A stretch of DNA of 64,000 nucleotides. It comes from Streptomyces albus subsp. chlorinus (lineage in GTDB: Bacteria; Actinomycetota; Actinomycetes; Streptomycetales; Streptomycetaceae). A program made the translations under genes and the position numbers. Under the pieces are notes generated by a model, which made no database searches, was not told where the DNA came from, and saw only the letters and a list, made by a program, of their open reading frames with translations. The DNA lies in NCBI RefSeq assembly GCF_013302895.1, contig NZ_VJOK01000001.1, forward strand, positions 2,325,329 through 2,389,328, written 5' to 3'. This document shows, piece by piece, positions 39,060-51,326 of the stretch (its first letter is position 1; the number at the start of each line of letters is the position of its first letter).

Positions 39060-39905
39060 ATGCGCAGCCGATACGACAACCCGGACCTCACCCCGCCCTG
39101 GAAGCGGAAGCAGACCGTGCCCGAGGTGGCGGCCGAACGGGACCTGGTGGTGGAGGAGGCCACCACCGGGTTCTGCGGGGCGGTGGTCAGGTGCGAGAAG
39201 ACCGCCGAGGGGCCGACGGTCACCCTGGAGGACCGCTTCGGCAAGCACCGGGTCTTCCCCATGACGCCGCGCGGCTTCCTGCTGGAGGGCCGCACCGTGA
39301 CGCTGGTGCGGCCCACCCGCGCCGCGACCGGGGCCGCCACCGCGCCGGCGGCGCCCCGGCTGACGGCCTCCGGCTCGGTGGCCGTACCGGGCGCGCGGGC
39401 GCGGGTGGCCCGTGCGGGGCGCATCTACGTCGAGGGGCGGCACGACGCCGAGCTGGTGGAGAAGGTCTGGGGCGACGACCTGCGTATCGAGGGGGTCGTC
39501 GTGGAGTACCTGGAGGGCGTCGACGACCTGCCCGCCCTCGTCGAGGCGTTCGGCCCGCACCCGGGCGCGCGGCTCGGCGTCCTGGTGGACCACCTGGTCC
39601 CCGGCTCGAAGGAGTCCCGTATCGCGGCCGAGGTGGGCGGCGACCACGTGCTGGTCGTCGGCCACCCCTATATCGACATCTGGGAGGCCGTGAAGCCCGC
39701 CTCCGTGGGCATCCGGTCCTGGCCGCGCGTGCCGCACGGCCAGGACTGGAAGACGGGCGTGTGCCGCGCGCTGGGCTGGCCGGAGAACACCGGCGCCGCC
39801 TGGCAGCACATCCTCGGCCGCGTCCGGACCTACAAGGACCTGGAGCCCGCCCTGCTGGGGAGGGTGGAGGAACTGATCGACTTCGTCACTGCTCCGGGGG
39901 GCTGA
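39060..39905 (+). CDS. DUF3097 protein with Toprim-like core
   Basis: This actinobacteria-specific conserved protein of 281 aa, DUF3097 family, has MRSRYDNPDLTPPWKRKQ at the N-terminus. The central part reads RIYVEGRHDAELVEKVWG and later LGVLVDHLVPGSKESRIA, which by eye resembles the EGxxD and DxD-type segments of Toprim nucleases such as RNase M5. Toprim activity is my inference, not an established annotation. ATG 39051, overlapping the upstream stop, would add three residues; CACAAT before ATG 39060 favours the shorter leaderless form. Confidence 0.8.
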   Translation: MRSRYDNPDLTPPWKRKQTVPEVAAERDLVVEEATTGFCGAVVRCEKTAEGPTVTLEDRFGKHRVFPMTPRGFLLEGRTVTLVRPTRAATGAATAPAAPRLTASGSVAVPGARARVARAGRIYVEGRHDAELVEKVWGDDLRIEGVVVEYLEGVDDLPALVEAFGPHPGARLGVLVDHLVPGSKESRIAAEVGGDHVLVVGHPYIDIWEAVKPASVGIRSWPRVPHGQDWKTGVCRALGWPENTGAAWQHILGRVRTYKDLEPALLGRVEELIDFVTAPGG

Positions 39906-40482
39906 CGGGGAGGGTCTGGAAACCACTGGTGTCCAGCTTCACTCCCAGCGGATCCACCGGCATGGTGTCGCCGAACCACGCCTTGCGCTCCACCCGGTAA
40001 TCGGCCTGCTCACCCTTGCCGGTCGGCTCAGTGAGCAGAACGCACTCTCCGCGCAGCGGGTCGATGATCAGGTACGCCGGAATCCGGCCCGCGGCGTAAA
40101 GCGCGCGCTTGGTGACATGGTCGCGGTGCACGCTGGTCTTGGAGACGACTTCCACGGCCAGCCTGACCTGCTCGGACGGCATGAGTCGCCCGGACTCCGG
40201 CGCGTCCTCGAGCGCCATGACCACCAGATCGGGTACCGGTTCGCTGGTCTCGGCGAGGATCGCGACGTCCTGATTCTGAACTCGCTCCCATTTGTCCGGG
40301 GACAGCTGGTCCATCACCTTTGTCACGATCCGGTTGTGGACCAGATCCGGCCCCGCCATCATCACGATTTCCCCCCACAGCAGCTCGGCCTTGAAGCCCT
40401 CCGGTACCTCCAGTTCCTCGAAGGCCTCTATGGCGCGGGAGTCCGTCATGCGGGTATCCATCCGTTCCAGCGTGATGGTCAT
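39886..40482 (-). CDS. Uma2-family putative endonuclease
   Basis: This 198-aa protein of the Uma2 (DUF820) PD-(D/E)xK nuclease superfamily has AELLWGEIVMMAGPDLVHNR, PVPDLVVMA (active-site Asp region) and VRLAVEVVSKTS (ExK-like). Streptomyces genomes hold many Uma2 copies of unknown role. Its 3' end overlaps the convergent DUF3097 gene by 20 bp. ATG 40482 follows AAGGGGG. Local composition is slightly less GC-rich than neighbours, fitting an accessory gene. Confidence 0.87.
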   Translation of the reverse strand: MTITLERMDTRMTDSRAIEAFEELEVPEGFKAELLWGEIVMMAGPDLVHNRIVTKVMDQLSPDKWERVQNQDVAILAETSEPVPDLVVMALEDAPESGRLMPSEQVRLAVEVVSKTSVHRDHVTKRALYAAGRIPAYLIIDPLRGECVLLTEPTGKGEQADYRVERKAWFGDTMPVDPLGVKLDTSGFQTLPVSPPEQ

Positions 40483-40597
40483 TCCAGCCCCCTTGCGGCC
40501 GCTGCGTTCACGTACGTACTCAGCGTAGCCGCCGGGTGTGACAACGCGCACGCCGCCGACGCCCGCCGACCCTCCGGCGGGCGGGACAATGGACGGT

Positions 40598-41821
40598 ATG
40601 CCCTCCGCACTTCCCGATGGTGAGCCCGTGCCCGCAGACGGCGCGCTGCCCGCGGCGGCGCTCGACGGCGCCGCCGACCGCCCGCTCGGTTTCTACCTGC
40701 ACGTGCCGTACTGCGCCACCCGCTGCGGCTACTGCGACTTCAACACCTACACCGCCTCCGAGCTGGGCGGGTCCTCCCGCGAGCGGTACGCGGAGCAGGT
40801 CGTGGAGGAGATCCGTCTCGCCCGCAAGGTGCTCGGGGACGACCCGCGGAGCGTGGAGACGGTGTTCGTGGGGGGCGGTACGCCGACGCTGCTGCCCCCG
40901 GAGGACCTGGGCCGGATGCTGAGTGCCGTCCGGGAGGAGTTCGGGCTGGCCGAGGACGCCGAGGTGACGACCGAGGCGAACCCGGAGTCGGTGGACGCGG
41001 CCTCCCTCGCCGGGCTGCGGGAGGCGGGTTTCACCCGGATCTCGTTCGGCATGCAGAGCGCCCGCGCGCACGTGCTGCGGGTACTGGACCGTACGCACAC
41101 CCCGGGCCGCCCCGAGGAGTGCGTGGCGCTGGCCCGCGCGGCGGGGTTCCGGCACGTCAACCTCGACCTGATCTACGGCACGCCGGGCGAGACCGACGAC
41201 GACTGGCGGGCCTCCCTGGACGCGGCCCTGGCGGCGGGCCCCGACCACATCTCGGCGTACGCGCTGATCGTCGAGGAGGGGACGCGGCTGGCACGGCGGA
41301 TCCGGCGCGGCGAGGTGCCCATGACGGACGACGACGTGCACGCCGACCGCTATCTGAGCGCGGAGGAGCGGCTGTCGGCGGCCGGCATGGAGTGGTACGA
41401 GGTCTCCAACTGGGCCACCCGGGGCGAGGCGGCGGCCCGGTGCCGGCACAACGAGCTGTACTGGACCGGCGCCGACTGGTGGGGCGCGGGGCCGGGCGCC
41501 CACAGCCATGTCGGCGGGGTGCGCTGGTGGAACGTCAAGCACCCGGCCGCCTATGCGCGAGCCCTGGCCGAGGGCAGGTCGCCGGGGGCGGGCCGGGAGC
41601 TGCTCACGCCGGAGGACCGGCGCGTCGAGCGCATCCTGCTGGAGCTGCGGCTGCGGCAGGGCTGCCCGCTCCCGCTGCTGGCGCCCGAGGGCGCCCGCGC
41701 CGCCGAGCGGGCCCGCGACGACGGGCTGCTGGAGCCGGGTGCGTACGAGGAGGGCCGGGCCGTTCTCACGCTGCGCGGCCGGCTGCTGGCCGACGCCGTG
41801 GTGCGGGATCTGGTGGACTGA
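40598..41821 (+). CDS. hemW: Radical SAM heme chaperone HemW
   Basis: This 407-aa protein is homologous to oxygen-independent coproporphyrinogen III oxidase (HemN) but of the HemW type, which binds heme and inserts it into target proteins. The radical SAM cluster motif CATRCGYC has its cysteines at 39, 43 and 46. The further motif GGGTPTLL and the C-terminal HemN_C domain are present. GACAAT, seven bases, then ATG 40598 supports this start and a leaderless transcript. Confidence 0.92.
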   Translation: MPSALPDGEPVPADGALPAAALDGAADRPLGFYLHVPYCATRCGYCDFNTYTASELGGSSRERYAEQVVEEIRLARKVLGDDPRSVETVFVGGGTPTLLPPEDLGRMLSAVREEFGLAEDAEVTTEANPESVDAASLAGLREAGFTRISFGMQSARAHVLRVLDRTHTPGRPEECVALARAAGFRHVNLDLIYGTPGETDDDWRASLDAALAAGPDHISAYALIVEEGTRLARRIRRGEVPMTDDDVHADRYLSAEERLSAAGMEWYEVSNWATRGEAAARCRHNELYWTGADWWGAGPGAHSHVGGVRWWNVKHPAAYARALAEGRSPGAGRELLTPEDRRVERILLELRLRQGCPLPLLAPEGARAAERARDDGLLEPGAYEEGRAVLTLRGRLLADAVVRDLVD

Positions 41822-41876
41822 GCCGGCCGTCCGGTGGGACCCCGGCGGCCCTGGGCCCGGTGCGCGGGGCCGGCGG

Positions 41877-43916
<2,040 letters not shown>

Positions 43917-44101
43917 CGCACCCCTCCCCCCGCCTCCCCAGGCGGTCTTCTCTCACCGCTCGGTTCGACGCGGTCGAGCGGCGGTAGAGCACAGGGTGAC
44001 AGACAGGGCCGGGTCATACGCGCCGAGTCACAAAAATAGTGGCTGGAAACATGCCACCGGCTCCGGCGCGGCGACACCAACCGCCTGGAGGGCCCCGGTG
44101 G

Positions 44102-44129
44102 TTGACACCCGGCGGCCGCCGGGTACCGT
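44102..44129 (+). promoter_or_regulatory. Promoter with palindromic spacer, response-regulator operon
   Basis: TTGACA (44102-44107), a 16-bp perfect palindrome CCCGGCGGCCGCCGGG (44108-44123), then TACCGT (44124-44129). A start near 44136 would be ten bases before ATG 44146. The palindrome in the spacer suggests a repressor site. The rest of the 390-bp gap upstream, towards the phosphatase, shows no other gene. Confidence 0.65.
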
Positions 44130-44145
44130 GCTCGCTTTCTCGTAC

Positions 44146-44307
44146 ATGAGTACTTCGAAAATCAACGACTTGGCCCGGCGCCCCCGCGCCGCCGGCCCCG
44201 CACCGCCCGTGGAGCACCGACGACCAGCACCGATGGACTGCCCGACACCGATGACCCAGTACCGCCGACCAGCATCGACGATCCAGCGGAAGCCGACGGG
44301 GCAGTGA
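44146..44307 (+). CDS. 53-aa ORF coupled to the response regulator
   Basis: ATG 44146 lies ten bases after the predicted transcription start and opens MSTSKINDLARRPRAAG. The ORF is 53 codons, Arg/Pro/Thr-rich, without recognised domains. Its TGA (44305-44307) overlaps the response-regulator ATG 44307 (TGATG), an arrangement typical of translational coupling. It may be a regulatory upstream ORF rather than a functional protein. Confidence 0.4.
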   Translation: MSTSKINDLARRPRAAGPAPPVEHRRPAPMDCPTPMTQYRRPASTIQRKPTGQ

Positions 44308-44903
44308 TGAGCACGGAACCGACAGGGCGCTCCGGCGCCGCGGCGGACGACGCCGGCATCCTGCTCGTCGACGACCTGGAGGACAACCTGCTCGCCCTGG
44401 AGGCGGTGCTCTCCACGCTCCACGTCCCCCTGGTGCGGGCGGGCTCCGGCCAGGAGGCGGTGGCGGTGCTGGAGGAGCGGGAGGTGGCGCTCGTCCTCCT
44501 CGACGTGGCGATGCCGGGGATGGACGGCTTCGAGACGGCCCATCGCATCAAACAGCACGAGCGGACCAGGGACATTCCGGTCATCTTTCTGACGGGCGCG
44601 CAGTCGGCGGCCGACACCGGCTTCACGTTCCGCGGCTACGCGACCGGTGCCGTGGACTTCCTGTCCAAACCGTTCGACCCGTGGGTGCTCCGCACGAAGG
44701 TGGCCGTCTTCCTCGATCTGCACCGCAAGAGCCGCAGACTGCGCCAGCTGGTGGAGGAGGAGCGGTACCGGCTGGACGACTTCGCGCGCCGCCTGGAGGC
44801 CGTGGAGAGCCGGCTGGCCGAGGACACCGGCCCCGACACCGCGCGGCTCGCCCGCGACGTGGCCGCGCTGGCCGACGCGCTGGACGGGCTGCGCGGCGTC
44901 TGA
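44307..44903 (+). CDS. Single-domain response regulator with C-terminal coiled coil
   Basis: This 198-aa receiver domain has acidic pocket D22/D23, phosphoacceptor D66 in LLDVAMPGMDGF, and the lysine in DFLSKPFD. The last 60 residues (RRLRQLVEEERYRLDDFARR onward) form an amphipathic coiled coil, not a DNA-binding or enzymatic output domain. It likely acts by protein contact, plausibly with the divergent SpoIIE-type phosphatase or a hybrid kinase elsewhere. GTG 44304 is an alternative start. Confidence 0.88.
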   Translation: MSTEPTGRSGAAADDAGILLVDDLEDNLLALEAVLSTLHVPLVRAGSGQEAVAVLEEREVALVLLDVAMPGMDGFETAHRIKQHERTRDIPVIFLTGAQSAADTGFTFRGYATGAVDFLSKPFDPWVLRTKVAVFLDLHRKSRRLRQLVEEERYRLDDFARRLEAVESRLAEDTGPDTARLARDVAALADALDGLRGV

Positions 44904-44940
44904 GAACCGGCCACGACCGCCGGGGCCGGGGCCCCTTCCG

Positions 44941-45090
44941 GCGCGACGCCGCGACGCGATGTGACGCGGCGCGGTGTGGCACGGCACGGTCGTAGCACGG
45001 CACTGTGTGGCGCGACGCTCCGCGGCACGGCACTGTGTGGCACGACGCGGTGTGGCCCGAAGCGGTCGCAGCACGGCACCGTGTGGCGTC
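44941..45090. repeat. Degenerate GCACGGCAC/GTGTGGC repeat region
   Basis: The 248-bp gap between the response regulator and fadD contains repeated GCACGGCACTGTGTGGC (44995-45011, 45025-45041, with C for T at 45071-45087) separated by CGACGC-rich spacers. No gene or terminator with a U-tract is visible. Confidence 0.6.
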
Positions 45091-45151
45091 GCGAGACGTG
45101 GCGGGATGCCGGAGAGGCGCGGGAGTTCGGCACCCCCGTGCCGCGGGGGGC

Positions 45152-47053
<1,902 letters not shown>

Positions 47054-47098
47054 GCCATCCTCCGGGCCCGCGTCCTTGCGTCCTTGCGTCGTCGCGTT

Positions 47099-47144
47099 CT
47101 CTCGTCGCTATCTCGCGTCGCTGTCTCGTCGCTGTCTCGTCGCG
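47099..47144. repeat. 11-bp tandem repeats upstream of fadD
   Basis: TCTCGTCGCTG-type units occur three to four times in the fadD leader (two are exact). Flanking sequence carries GTCCTTGCGTCCTTGCGTC, another short tandem duplication. Confidence 0.6.
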
Positions 47145-47198
47145 TGGTGCGACGCCTGCGTTCCTGCCTCGCCTGCGCCTGCCTGTCGCTCGCACTTA

Positions 47199-47212
47199 TG
47201 ACTCACGAGTAA
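47199..47212 (-). promoter_or_regulatory. Candidate operator upstream of fadD
   Basis: On the fadD strand TTACTCGTGAGTCA forms 6-bp arms with one mismatch around GT, in a locally AT-richer patch likely to hold the fadD promoter. The regulator is unknown; TetR-family lipid regulators are plausible. Confidence 0.4.
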
Positions 47213-47238
47213 CTACTGAGCAGTGATCAGACTAAAGG

Positions 47239-47268
47239 CAGCAGCCCCCTTACGTAAGGGGGCTGCTG
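47239..47268 (-). terminator. 30-bp perfect palindrome, lepA terminator
   Basis: CAGCAGCCCCCTTAC followed directly by GTAAGGGGGCTGCTG, 72 bp past the lepA stop. As RNA it forms a strong hairpin. Confidence 0.75.
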
Positions 47269-47340
47269 TGCGGATCGTGCCGGAAACCGTGCGTGACGGG
47301 CGACCGGACCCGCGGGGGCGCCGGGGGACGGCCGGGCGGG

Positions 47341-49212
<1,872 letters not shown>

Positions 49213-49421
49213 GCAGTGTCCTGTCGGGTCTGGCCTGTCGGGTCTGGGTACTGGGGGTCGTACTGGGGGTCTGGGTATCGGGGGCTGGGGATTGGGGGTC
49301 GGGCTGGGCTGGTCAGCTCCGGGCTGGCATGCTCCGGGCTGGTTCGGCTGGAGCGCCTGCGGCGCCCCCGCGGGAGGATGTGTCCCACACCATGGTCCCA
49401 TGCGCGCGGCGCAGGACCGGA
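49213..49421. other. G-rich repeated sequence between lepA and rpsT
   Basis: The plus strand carries many runs of four to five G (CTGGGGGTC-type units, CCTGTCGGGTCTGG twice, and GCTCCGGGCTGG twice). It could form G-quadruplexes on that strand. It presumably contains the lepA promoter, but no clear box was found. Confidence 0.6.
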
Positions 49422-49451
49422 TTGGGAGGGTCAGGACCCTGCTGGTAGCCT
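49422..49451 (+). promoter_or_regulatory. rpsT promoter
   Basis: TTGGGA (49422-49427), 18 bp, TAGCCT (49446-49451). The expected start near 49458 gives a leader of about 70 nt that contains the two hairpins described next. Confidence 0.6.
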
Positions 49452-49459
49452 GGGCGACT

Positions 49460-49496
49460 GTGCCTTATGGCACTGATGCGGTGCCCGTCGGCACCG
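49460..49496 (+). promoter_or_regulatory. Twin hairpins in the rpsT leader
   Basis: GTGCC-TTAT-GGCAC (49460-49473) is followed six bases later by CGGTGCC-CGTC-GGCACCG (49479-49496). Both have four-base loops and share the core GTGCC/GGCAC. The position before the S20 gene suggests a ribosomal-protein autoregulatory leader. Confidence 0.5.
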
Positions 49497-49529
49497 AGGT
49501 GTGAAACTCCGAACCGCAAAGGCTCTTTC

Positions 49530-49796
49530 GTGGCGAACATCAAGTCCCAGATCAAGCGGATCAAGACCAACGAGAAGGCACGGCAGCGCAACAAGGCCGT
49601 CAAGTCCGAGCTGAAGACCGCGATCCGTCGCACCCGCGAGGCCGTCGCCGCCGGTGACGCCGCCAAGGCCGTGGAGGCCCAGCGCTCCGCCGCCCGCAAG
49701 CTGGACAAGGCCGTCAGCAAGGGCGTGCTGCACAAGAACAACGCCGCCAACAAGAAGGCCGCGCTCGCCAAGCACGTCGCCTCCCTCCAGGGCTGA
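49530..49796 (+). CDS. rpsT: 30S ribosomal protein S20
   Basis: This 88-aa basic, all-helical protein binds 16S rRNA in the 30S body. The sequence [20 protein letters not shown] and the terminal [19 protein letters not shown] are characteristic. The GTG start at 49530 is preceded by a short AAAGG-type site. It is monocistronic with its own promoter and leader hairpins. Confidence 0.97.
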   Translation: MANIKSQIKRIKTNEKARQRNKAVKSELKTAIRRTREAVAAGDAAKAVEAQRSAARKLDKAVSKGVLHKNNAANKKAALAKHVASLQG

Positions 49797-49921
49797 CCTC
49801 TTTCTCCAACGCTCCGGCGTGCTGGTCCTCCAGCCCGACGGTGCACGGTCCTCGACCGGCTCCGGCGTCGTGAGGCGGGCCCTCTCTCATCCGCCGTACG
49901 TCCGAGCCACCGCTTGAGAAA

Positions 49922-49961
49922 GCGCCGCACGCGGCCTGCGTTCGCCACGCGGGTGCGGCGC
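49922..49961 (+). terminator. Probable rpsT terminator
   Basis: GCGCCGCAC (49922-49930) pairs with GTGCGGCGC (49953-49961), 126 bp past the rpsT stop. Further downstream, CCCCAGGGCCGGCCGGGGTC followed by TTTC (about 50000-50022) is a second candidate. The rest of 49962-50245 is GC-rich with no recognised gene. Confidence 0.5.
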
Positions 49962-50245
49962 ACCACACAGCACGACGCGTCAGACCCCGTCCGTCCCCTT
50001 CCCCAGGGCCGGCCGGGGTCTTTCGCATACCCGGCCGGGCGTGGGCCCCCCGGGGGGGACGGTGCCGGGGGACGGACGGTGCGGGGGCGCGGGCTGAGAA
50101 CGCGGGCAAGGACCGAACCGAGGACCTTGCCCTGTCGGGCGAAGGAGGCGGATGAGCGCCAGGTGGGGTCCCAGTGGACAGGGCACCTGAGTACGCGGGA
50201 GGGACTCACTCGGGCCTCGGCGGGGCTCGGCCATAGGGGTCCCCG

Positions 50246-50339
50246 GTGGTGGGGGCCCAGTGGTGGAGGGCTCAGTGGTGGAGATCCCGGGGGAGGAGTC
50301 GGTGGAGGACCGGTGGTGGGTCCCAGTGGTGGGGGCTCA
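50246..50339. repeat. GTGGTGG-type repeats at the holA 3' end
   Basis: Units GTGGTGGGGGCCCA (50246), GTGGTGGAGGGCTCA (50260), GTGGTGGGTCCCA (50313) and GTGGTGGGGGCTCA (50326) recur, with degraded copies between. The holA stop codon lies in the last unit. The plus strand is strongly G-rich. Confidence 0.7.
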
Positions 50340-51326
50340 GCGGGAGCGGGCGGCAGTGGCGATGGTGACGACCGCCTTCTCCAGCGCGTACTCCGGATCG
50401 CTGCCCGCACCCTTGACCGCCGCGTCGGCCTCGGCGACGGCACGGAGCGCCGCGGCGACCCCGTCCGGAGTCCAGCCGCGCATCTGCTGCCGTACCCGGT
50501 CGATCTTCCAGGGGGGCATGCCCAGCTCGCGGGCCAGATCGCCGGGCCGCGCCCCACGGGGTGCCCCGGCCAGCTTGCCGATGGCCCGTACGCCCTGCGC
50601 CAGGGCGCTGGTGATCAGCACCGGTGCGACGCCCGTGGCCACCGCCCAGCGCAGCGTCTCCAGCGCCTCGGCGGCCTTCCCCTCGACCGCCCGGTCGGCG
50701 ACGGTGAAACTGGACGCCTCCGCCCTGCCCGTGTAGTAGCGGCCCACGACGGCCTCGTCGATCGTGCCCTCGACGTCGGCGGTCAGCTGCCCGCACGCCG
50801 AGGCCAGCTCGCGCAGGTCGCTGCCGACCGCGTCGACCAGCGCCTGGCACGCCTCCGCCGTCGCCGCACGCCCCGACGTCCGGAACTCACCGCGCACGAA
50901 CGCGAGCCGGTCGGCGGGCTTGGTCATCTTCGGGCACTCGACCTCGCGCGCACCCGCCTTGCGGGCCGCGTCCAGCAGCCCCTTGCCCTTGGCCCCGCCC
51001 GCGTGGACGAGCACCAGCGTGATCTCCTCCGCCGGCGCGGACAGATACGCCTTCACGTCCTTGACCGTGTCCGCCGCCAGGTCCTGCGCCGCCCGGACGA
51101 CGACGACCTTCCGCTCCGCGAACAGCGATGGGCTGGTCAGCTCCGCGAGCGTGCCCGGCTGGAGGTCCCCCGGCGCGAGGTCGCGCACGTCGGTGTCCGG
51201 GTCTGCGGCGCGTGCCGCGTCGATCACCACCCGCACGGCCCGCTCGATGAGCAGCTCCTCCTGGCCCACCGCCACGGTCACGGGGGCGAGCGGATCGTCC
51301 GAGGTCTTCTTACGCGTACCAGCCAT
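50337..51326 (-). CDS. holA: DNA polymerase III subunit delta
   Basis: This 329-aa clamp-loader subunit opens the beta sliding clamp. Features are the N-terminal GQEELLIERAVRVVID, the AAA+-like fold without Walker motifs (LVLVHAGGAKGKGLLDAARK) and the C-terminal collar domain (LGMPPWKIDRVRQQMRGW). ATG 51326 is preceded by GATGCT and seven bases, suggesting a leaderless start. Its first codons overlap the extended 3' end of comEC by 49 bp on the same strand. Confidence 0.93.
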   Translation of the reverse strand: MAGTRKKTSDDPLAPVTVAVGQEELLIERAVRVVIDAARAADPDTDVRDLAPGDLQPGTLAELTSPSLFAERKVVVVRAAQDLAADTVKDVKAYLSAPAEEITLVLVHAGGAKGKGLLDAARKAGAREVECPKMTKPADRLAFVRGEFRTSGRAATAEACQALVDAVGSDLRELASACGQLTADVEGTIDEAVVGRYYTGRAEASSFTVADRAVEGKAAEALETLRWAVATGVAPVLITSALAQGVRAIGKLAGAPRGARPGDLARELGMPPWKIDRVRQQMRGWTPDGVAAALRAVAEADAAVKGAGSDPEYALEKAVVTIATAARSR

